Source: Frankiaceae bacterium (GTDB lineage: Bacteria; Actinomycetota; Actinomycetes; Mycobacteriales; SCTD01). From it: a DNA stretch of 10,465 bases. Position numbers and translations under genes: made by a program. Every line of letters begins with the position of its first letter. Position 1 is the stretch's first letter. The stretch is taken from assembly GCA_947479995.1 (NCBI GenBank), contig CANKBT010000087.1, forward strand, positions 1 to 10,465, given 5' to 3'. The notes under the pieces are model-generated. The model did not search any database, was not told where the DNA came from, and saw nothing but the letters and a program-made list of their open reading frames with translations. Below are positions 6,532 to 10,465 of the stretch, piece by piece.

Positions 6532-6822
6532 TCACGGGTGGGAGCCGTGCGCCTGGATGCTGCCGCCCTGCGGGTCGTCGGTCTCGCCGACCGCCGCGCC
6601 CTGCTCCAGGTCGTCGCCGTCCTCGGTGCCGGCGTCCTGCGGGCGCTCGCCGAGGTCCTTGCGCAGCGCCTCGCGGGCCGCGGTGTCGCCGTCGGCGCCG
6701 GTCGTCGTGCCGTGGCCCGGCTCGGCGTCCATCGCGTCGACCTGGTCGGCGCCGCGCACGCCGCCGGGCGGGGTCGGCACGTGCTCGCGGGGGGTGTTCG
6801 TGGTGCCGCTCGGGTTCGTCAT
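6532..6822 (-). CDS. Small acidic, probably disordered protein, unknown function
   Basis: This 96-residue protein is rich in Gly, Asp, Thr, Pro and Glu, with no cysteine, no membrane segment and few hydrophobic residues, so it is likely intrinsically disordered. The only part that might form a helix is around residues 49-60 (AAREALRKDLGE). No family is recognised. It is believed real because nearly every codon in this frame ends in G or C, which the antisense frames do not match as cleanly. In addition, its ATG lies six bases after a -10-like TAGGGC. It directly precedes the photolyase gene (13-nt gap) and is probably in the same transcript. A role in light or UV stress would be guesswork from position. 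Confidence 0.72.
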   Translation of the reverse strand: MTNPSGTTNTPREHVPTPPGGVRGADQVDAMDAEPGHGTTTGADGDTAAREALRKDLGERPQDAGTEDGDDLEQGAAVGETDDPQGGSIQAHGSHP

Positions 6823-6828
6823 GCGCTC

Positions 6829-6834
6829 GCCCTA
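6829..6834 (-). promoter_or_regulatory. Possible -10 element, leaderless promoter of the small protein and photolyase
   Basis: TAGGGC on the minus strand lies six bases before the ATG at 6822, the same geometry as other start sites here. It misses the final T of TANNNT. Its first three bases are also the final TAG of the decayed upstream gene. No Shine-Dalgarno sequence is present. Confidence 0.35.
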
Positions 6835-7214
6835 CCCGGTGGGGCGCGCTCCGCGCACGTCCAGCTCGTCGAGGTCCAGGCGTCGCGTGCGGCGCGGGAC
6901 GCGCGGCCGCCGTGACGCCGGCGCCGAGCACCAGGGCCCGGACCGCGACGCAGGACCAGGCCAGGACGACCCCGACGGCCCACCGCTCCCGCGCGGGGCG
7001 CCGCTCGCGGGTCGTCGACGACGGGCGGCCGGGCGCCGGGGGCCGGCGGGGCCCACGCGGGCGGCGACGGTGCCCAGCCCGGCGCCGACCCGTGGCCGGG
7101 TGGCGGGCCGTGGCCGGGTGGCGGGCCCTACGCGCCCTGCGGGAGGCCCTCGTCGCCCGCCACGGGCGGTGCGGGCCGGGATCCGGGGCGCTCGGCGGGC
7201 TCGGGTCCGGTCAC
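6832..7214 (-). pseudogene. Decayed gene downstream of DUF4328: in-frame stop plus two frameshifts
   Basis: A GTG at 7214 overlaps the stop of the DUF4328 gene in GTGA. It opens a Pro/Gly-rich frame of 28 codons that ends at TAG (7130-7128). The same frame continues after that stop with two GPPPGH units and a Pro/Trp-rich linker to about 7018, with codons still mostly ending in G or C. From there the coding signal moves by one base to a frame encoding RERWAVGVVLAWSCVAV, a clear membrane helix, until about 6905. It then moves by one more base to an acidic tail LDLDELDVRG ending at TAG 6832. Joined, this would be a Pro-rich, single-pass membrane protein of about 125 residues. Three lesions in under 400 bp suggest a pseudogene; sequencing or assembly errors are the alternative. 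Only the 28-codon piece can be translated as it stands. Confidence 0.5.
7091..7126. repeat. Two perfect 18-bp tandem copies encoding GPPPGH
   Basis: Bases 7091-7108 and 7109-7126 are identical (CGTGGCCGGGTGGCGGGC). On the minus strand they encode two Gly-Pro-Pro-Pro-Gly-His units of the Pro-rich segment of the decayed gene, immediately after its internal stop. Such units can expand or contract by slippage. Confidence 0.85.
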
Positions 7215-8212
7215 CCGCCGGTGGCGGCGTCGCGGGCGGTGGCGGCCACCGCCCGGGTCGCCAGCGCGCCCAGGACCGCCGACACCGTGCCGAGCAGGCC
7301 GCCGACCACGAGCAGCGCGCCGTACGTCTCGAGGTCGCCCACCTCGACCTGCTCGTCCTGGTAGCCGCTGCCGGTCAGCAGGAAGACGGCCGCCGCGACG
7401 AACGTGACCCACCAGGCCACCAGCAGGGCGGGCACCCGCCCGGCCCGGCCGTGCCGCGCGGAGTCGGCGAAGCGCGCCGCCTGCACGTACGCCAGCACCG
7501 GCAGCACGGCGGAGGCGAGCGGCACGAACACGCCCCACCAGCCCATGTGCGCGTAGGGCACCTCGCCGCCGCGACCGGCGCCCCGCGCCGCCCGCGCCGT
7601 CCACGACGCCCAGAGCGCGAGCAGCGCCCACATCGCGACGCCCAGGCCGAACAGCACGAACCAGCCGAGGCCGAACATGCCGTCGGAGGCGTCCGCGGAG
7701 TCCGCCGCGCCGACGAAGTCGCCGTCGTCCAGCGCGCCGGGGATCGTCGCGGCGACCGCGCCGGCGAGGAGCAGCAGCAGCCAGCCGGCGATCGAGACCC
7801 ACAGCAGGACCGACACCACGCCGAGCCGCCGGCCGGCCAGGTGCAGCGCTCCCTGCGGGGTGTCGGGCGACGGGTGGCCGTACGGCTGCCCGTAGGCGCC
7901 GTAGGGCTGGCCGTAGCCCTGCGGGCCGGGCTGGCCGTACGCGCCGGGCGGCGCGCCGTACGGCTGGCCGTAGCCCTGGCCGTAGCCCTGGCCGTAGCCG
8001 GGCGGCGGAGGGTAGGGCTGGCCCTGCGGCGGGCCCTGCAGCGGGCCCTGCGGCTGGCCGTAGCCCTGGCCGCCCTGGCCGCCCTCGCCGTAGCCCTGGG
8101 GCGCGCCGTACGGCTGCTGGTAGGCGGGCGGCGGCGGGGCGGGCGAGCCCTGCGGGGCCTTCGACAGCGAGGGCCCGTCCGGGGCGGCGAAGGGGTCGTC
8201 CGGGGAGCTCAC
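7211..8212 (-). CDS. DUF4328 domain-containing membrane protein with Gly/Tyr/Gln/Pro-rich N-terminus
   Basis: This 333-residue protein has a low-complexity cytoplasmic N-terminus (about 1-120). It is rich in Pro, Gly, Tyr and Gln with many GYGQ and QPYG units. A membrane domain of about five hydrophobic helices follows (roughly 131-155, 181-204, 225-245, 262-280 and 298-318). The core HMGWWGVFVPLASAVLPVLAYVQAARFAD fits the conserved W-G-x-FVP-x-A...LP pattern of DUF4328, a family of unknown function common in actinobacteria. The GTG start at 8212 is ten bases after the acyl-CoA synthetase stop and has an AGAGG six bases upstream. It is probably cotranscribed with that gene. Its TGA overlaps the start of the decayed downstream gene. 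A function in the membrane or in protein clustering is possible, but nothing in the sequence decides it. Confidence 0.85.
   Translation of the reverse strand: MSSPDDPFAAPDGPSLSKAPQGSPAPPPPAYQQPYGAPQGYGEGGQGGQGYGQPQGPLQGPPQGQPYPPPPGYGQGYGQGYGQPYGAPPGAYGQPGPQGYGQPYGAYGQPYGHPSPDTPQGALHLAGRRLGVVSVLLWVSIAGWLLLLLAGAVAATIPGALDDGDFVGAADSADASDGMFGLGWFVLFGLGVAMWALLALWASWTARAARGAGRGGEVPYAHMGWWGVFVPLASAVLPVLAYVQAARFADSARHGRAGRVPALLVAWWVTFVAAAVFLLTGSGYQDEQVEVGDLETYGALLVVGGLLGTVSAVLGALATRAVAATARDAATGG
7877..8122. repeat. Low-complexity GYGQ/QPYG coding repeat
   Basis: Residues about 31-112 of the DUF4328 protein are built from imperfect GYGQ, QPYG and PQG units. At the DNA level the 12-base unit CTGGCCGTAGCC occurs three times in perfect tandem at 7964-7999 (plus strand), encoding GYGQ three times. 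Further partial copies lie on both sides. The repeat is likely to vary in length between strains. Confidence 0.8.
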
Positions 8213-8222
8213 GTGTCGCCTC

Positions 8223-9761
8223 TCAGTTGACCTGGCGGGCGTGTCCCGACCAGTACTGCTCGCGCAGCTTGAACTTCTGCACCTTGCCGGTCGCGGTGCG
8301 CGGGATGGCCTCGCGCAGCTCGACGGACGTCGGCGCCTTGTAGCCGGCGAGCCTGCTCTTGCAGTGCGCGATGAGGTCCGCCTCGCTCGCGCTCTGGCCC
8401 TCGGCCAGCACGACGAGCGCCTTGATGGTCTCACCCCACTTCTCGCTCGGGACGCCGATCACCGCGACCTCCGCCACAGCCGGGTGGCTGAACAGGCAGT
8501 CCTCGACCTCGATGCTGCTGACGTTCTCGCCGCCGGTGATGATCACGTCCTTCTTGCGGTCGCTGATCGTCAGGTAGCCCTCGTCGTCCAGCGTGCCGCC
8601 GTCGCCGGTGTGGAACCAGCCGCCCTCGAGCGCGTCGGCGCTGGCCTCCGGCTGCTCCCAGTAGCCCTCCAGCACGACGTTGCTGCGGGCGAGCACCTCC
8701 CCCTCGGGCGAGACCGCGAGCCGCACGCCGAGCGCGGGCATGCCGGCGCGCGAGAGCCGGCGGGCGCGCTCCTCGGCCGGCAGGGCGTCCTCCTCGGCGC
8801 GCTGGCGGTTGACGGTGAGCAGCGGCGACGTCTCGGTCAGGCCGTAGATCTGCAGGAACTCCCAGCCGAGCTCCTCGGAGATCCGCGCGATCGTGCGGCT
8901 GGGCGGCGGCGCCCCCGCGCAGATGACGCGGGTCGTGCCGCGGCCGGGCACCTCGCCCTCCCAGGCGGCGGCCGCCTCGAGCACCGAGGCGACGACCGCC
9001 GGCGCCGCGCACAGCACCGTGACGCCGTGCTGCTCCACCCGCCGCAGGACCTCGGCGCCGTCGACCTTGCGCAGCACGACCTGCGGCACGCCGAGGCCGG
9101 TCATCGCGAACGGCATCCCCCAGCCGTTCGCGTGGAACATCGGGAGCGTGTGCAGGTAGACGTCGCGGTCGCTCACCCCGGCGTGCAGGGCGAAGGTCGT
9201 CGCGTTGACCCACAGGCTGCGGTGCGTGAGCTGCACGCCCTTGGGCCGCGCGGTCGTGCCGCTCGTGTAGTTGATGGTCGCGGTGTCGTCCTCGCTCGGG
9301 TCGTCCCACGGCGCGGGCGGCACGCCGGGGCGCAGCAGCGCCTCGTACTCCGGCCCGAGCACGAGCCGGTGCGGCGCGGTGACGTCGGCGAGGGCCTGGT
9401 CGAGCTCCGGGTCGACGAGCAGCACGCTCGCCCCGGAGTGCTCGACGATGTACGCCACCTCGTCGCGGCTCAGCCGGAAGTTGACCGGCACGAGCACCCG
9501 GCCCCAGCAGGTCACGCCGAAGAAGAGCTCCAGCAGGCGGGCGCTGTTGTGGCTGACGACGGCGACCCGCTCGCCGCGCCCGACCCCCAGGGCGTCGAGC
9601 CCCGCGGCGACCGCCGCGGCGCGCTCGGCCAGCCCGCCGTACGTCACCTGCCCGAGGCCGCCGTGCTGCGCCTCCCCCGGCTCGTCGACCACGCCGGTGC
9701 GCAGCGGGTAGACCGCCGCGGCGCGGTCGAGGAAGTCGGTCGTCAGCAGCGGGACCCTCAT
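8223..9761 (-). CDS. AMP-forming acyl-CoA synthetase (fatty-acid--CoA ligase family)
   Basis: This 512-residue enzyme of the ANL adenylating superfamily would activate a carboxylic acid with ATP to an acyl-adenylate and transfer it to CoA. All core motifs are present: phosphate-binding YTSGTTARPKG (165-175), LPMFHANGWG (206-215), CAGAPPP (281-287), YGLTETSP (306-313), WFHTGD (382-387), the hinge DRKKD (401-405), GGENVSSIEVE (410-420) and the catalytic lysine K493 in PRTATGK. This fits FadD-like or acyl-activating ligases for medium-chain, long-chain or methyl-branched acids; the chain length cannot be read from sequence. The ATG start at 9761 follows a TAGGGT hexamer by seven bases, indicating a leaderless transcript independent of the DUF4259 gene upstream. 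The DUF4328 gene follows by ten bases. The glycine usually found after TSGTT is alanine here (TSGTTARPKG), a tolerated change. Confidence 0.93.
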   Translation of the reverse strand: MRVPLLTTDFLDRAAAVYPLRTGVVDEPGEAQHGGLGQVTYGGLAERAAAVAAGLDALGVGRGERVAVVSHNSARLLELFFGVTCWGRVLVPVNFRLSRDEVAYIVEHSGASVLLVDPELDQALADVTAPHRLVLGPEYEALLRPGVPPAPWDDPSEDDTATINYTSGTTARPKGVQLTHRSLWVNATTFALHAGVSDRDVYLHTLPMFHANGWGMPFAMTGLGVPQVVLRKVDGAEVLRRVEQHGVTVLCAAPAVVASVLEAAAAWEGEVPGRGTTRVICAGAPPPSRTIARISEELGWEFLQIYGLTETSPLLTVNRQRAEEDALPAEERARRLSRAGMPALGVRLAVSPEGEVLARSNVVLEGYWEQPEASADALEGGWFHTGDGGTLDDEGYLTISDRKKDVIITGGENVSSIEVEDCLFSHPAVAEVAVIGVPSEKWGETIKALVVLAEGQSASEADLIAHCKSRLAGYKAPTSVELREAIPRTATGKVQKFKLREQYWSGHARQVN

Positions 9762-9768
9762 GCGCGCG

Positions 9769-9774
9769 ACCCTA
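9769..9774 (-). promoter_or_regulatory. -10 element, leaderless promoter of the acyl-CoA synthetase
   Basis: TAGGGT on the minus strand lies seven bases before the ATG at 9761, in the 33-bp gap after the DUF4259 gene. There is no ribosome binding site between them. No -35 hexamer is evident. Confidence 0.5.
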
Positions 9775-9794
9775 CGACGCGCCTGTGCCGCGGA

Positions 9795-10220
9795 TCACCC
9801 CTGCGGGCCGTCCAGCGCGGCGAGGCAGAGCAGCGGCTCGGCGGTGGCGCCGTCGAGGCCGTCGACCTCCTGCCAGAGGTCGGCCCACGCGTTCTCGTGC
9901 GGGTCGAGCGCCCGCCGCAGCGCCGCCGCGGCCGAGGCGCGGAGCGGCACCAGCTCCGCGGGCGGCAGCGGCACCTCCGGCCCGTACGCGGTCGCGCCCT
10001 CCAGCGCGCCGGCCGTGCCGGGCGCGACGGCGTCGGCCACCAGCGCGGCCGCCGCCAGGCCGGTGCACACGACGTCCGCGTCGAGGTGCGACGGCGAGGA
10101 CAGCGCGTCCAGCGCCTCCTGCACCCGGCTCGCGCGCTCGCCGGCCTCGGCGTCGTCGAGGTCGCCGGCGAAGTCCGCCGCGGTGTCGTTCTCCCAGATG
10201 CCGCTGCCCCACGCGCCCAT
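9795..10220 (-). CDS. DUF4259 domain-containing protein
   Basis: This 141-residue, acidic, alanine-rich soluble protein begins MGAWGSGIWENDTAADFAGD, the hallmark N-terminus of DUF4259 (MGxWGxGxFENDxAxDFxxDL). The family is small, widespread in bacteria and of unknown biochemical function; no catalytic motif is evident. The length is usual for the family. The ATG start is secured by a GGAGG six bases upstream and by the family N-terminus. The gene is divergent from the DUF445 gene and probably forms its own short transcript, since the acyl-CoA synthetase downstream has its own promoter. Confidence 0.88.
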   Translation of the reverse strand: MGAWGSGIWENDTAADFAGDLDDAEAGERASRVQEALDALSSPSHLDADVVCTGLAAAALVADAVAPGTAGALEGATAYGPEVPLPPAELVPLRASAAAALRRALDPHENAWADLWQEVDGLDGATAEPLLCLAALDGPQG

Positions 10221-10226
10221 GAAGCC

Positions 10227-10231
10227 CCTCC
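10227..10231 (-). promoter_or_regulatory. Ribosome binding site of the DUF4259 gene
   Basis: GGAGG on the minus strand, six bases before the ATG at 10220, confirms the start. It is one of only two strong Shine-Dalgarno sequences in the window. Confidence 0.8.
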
Positions 10232-10254
10232 GCCCGCGTCCGCCGTGTGCCCGG

Positions 10255-10260
10255 ACCCTA
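10255..10260 (-). promoter_or_regulatory. Probable -10 element of the DUF4259 gene
   Basis: TAGGGT on the minus strand would give a leader of about 28 nt containing the GGAGG. It lies within the palindrome CCCTAGGG (10256-10263), so the opposite strand also reads TAGGGC toward the DUF445 gene. No -35 is seen. Confidence 0.45.
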
Positions 10261-10285
10261 GGGCGTCCGGCGTGCGCCGTGCCGC

Positions 10286-10291
10286 GACACT
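10286..10291 (+). promoter_or_regulatory. Possible -10 element, leaderless promoter of the DUF445 gene
   Basis: GACACT lies six bases before the GTG at 10298, the geometry seen at other leaderless starts here, but it lacks the leading T of TANNNT. The TAGGGC at 10259-10264 is an alternative that would give a leader of about 30 nt without a ribosome binding site. Confidence 0.3.
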
Positions 10292-10297
10292 GTCCGG

Positions 10298-10465
10298 GTG
10301 ACGTCCCTGGTCGACCAGCTCGCCGACGTGCCGCAGCGGCGCGCGGCGCTGCGCCGCATGAAGTCGCTGGCGCTGGCCCTGCTGCTGTCGGCCGTCGTCG
10401 TCTACGCGCTGACCCACCTGGCCGAGGACGGCGAGCGCGGCTGGGTCGGCTTCGTGCGCGCCGCC
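10298..10465 (+). CDS. DUF445 family membrane protein, N-terminal part (3' end outside window)
   Basis: Fifty-six codons are visible from a GTG at 10298 and run open to the window edge. The product begins with a short polar segment, then RRAALRRMKSLALALLL (about 14-30) leading into a hydrophobic helix (about 22-37). It then reads GWVGFVRAA, where DUF445 proteins have their conserved W-x-GxVRAFAEA segment. DUF445 proteins are membrane-anchored with a long helical body and have no settled biochemical role. The later ATG at 10358 would delete the conserved pre-helix, so the GTG is preferred. A -10-like hexamer six bases upstream suggests a leaderless transcript. The gene is divergent from the DUF4259 gene. 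Confidence 0.78.
   Translation, partial: MTSLVDQLADVPQRRAALRRMKSLALALLLSAVVVYALTHLAEDGERGWVGFVRAA

Noticed and set aside
6819..6822. ATGA overlap between the first frame of the decayed gene and the small acidic protein
   Set aside because: If the first frame of the decayed region is read through, it ends here in TGA. By then its codons have lost the G/C third-position pattern, so this overlap is probably chance.
6511..6915. Plus-strand frame rich in Ala/Val/Leu, antisense to the small acidic protein
   Set aside because: The minus-strand frame has nearly complete G/C at third positions and a -10-like element at the start. The plus frame has no motif and overlaps the photolyase start.
4107..7364. 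Very long open plus-strand frame (over 1,000 codons)
   Set aside because: It overlaps the YdbT-like gene out of frame and runs antisense through the photolyase gene. Its composition is Arg/Ala/Pro-rich shadow sequence without domains. Long stop-free frames are expected at this GC content.
8241..10301. Long plus-strand open frame of nearly 700 codons
   Set aside because: It is antisense to the acyl-CoA synthetase and DUF4259 genes, both of which carry clear family motifs. The translated sequence shows only the composition of an antisense shadow.

Overview
The window is very GC-rich, with coding third positions almost entirely G or C. It carries an S-(hydroxymethyl)mycothiol dehydrogenase gene, many GTG starts, GTGA start/stop overlaps and leaderless-looking TANNNT promoters. 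Together these point to a mycothiol-producing actinobacterium (class Actinomycetes). I cannot name the genus. No tRNA, rRNA, CRISPR array, insertion sequence or phage gene was seen. The gene content looks chromosomal and mostly housekeeping or stress-related.

Left part (1-2842). The 3' end of a putative zinc-metallopeptidase gene (+) meets a three-gene minus-strand operon tail to tail; the two stop codons share the tetramer CTAG. The operon reads, in transcription order, mscR (mycothiol-dependent formaldehyde dehydrogenase), a glyoxalase-II-like metallo-beta-lactamase-fold hydrolase, and a nitroreductase-family flavoprotein. The genes touch or overlap by 1 and 4 nt, so translation is probably coupled. 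The likely job is formaldehyde or S-nitrosothiol detoxification through mycothiol. The hydrolase is a candidate for cleaving the S-formylmycothiol product.

Middle (2864-6822). A small single-pass membrane protein (-) and a pair of bacterial-PH-domain membrane proteins of YdbS/YdbT type (+) diverge from a 22-bp intergenic region. Overlapping -10 hexamers there appear to drive leaderless GTG starts in both directions. The PH pair ends 19 bp from a convergent gene for an iron-sulfur (6-4) photolyase/cryptochrome of the PhrB/CryB group. That gene follows a small, acidic, disordered-looking protein.

Right part (6832-10465). A decayed gene sits downstream of, and overlaps by GTGA, a DUF4328 membrane protein with a Gly/Tyr/Gln/Pro-rich repetitive N-terminus. 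The DUF4328 gene follows an AMP-forming acyl-CoA synthetase by 10 nt, so the three probably form one transcription unit. Upstream are a DUF4259 protein (-) and, divergent from it, the first 56 codons of a DUF445 membrane protein (+) cut by the window end.

I found no clearly new multi-gene system. The most useful leads are the nitroreductase and hydrolase attached to mscR, the overlapping divergent leaderless promoters, and the multiply broken gene at 6832-7214.
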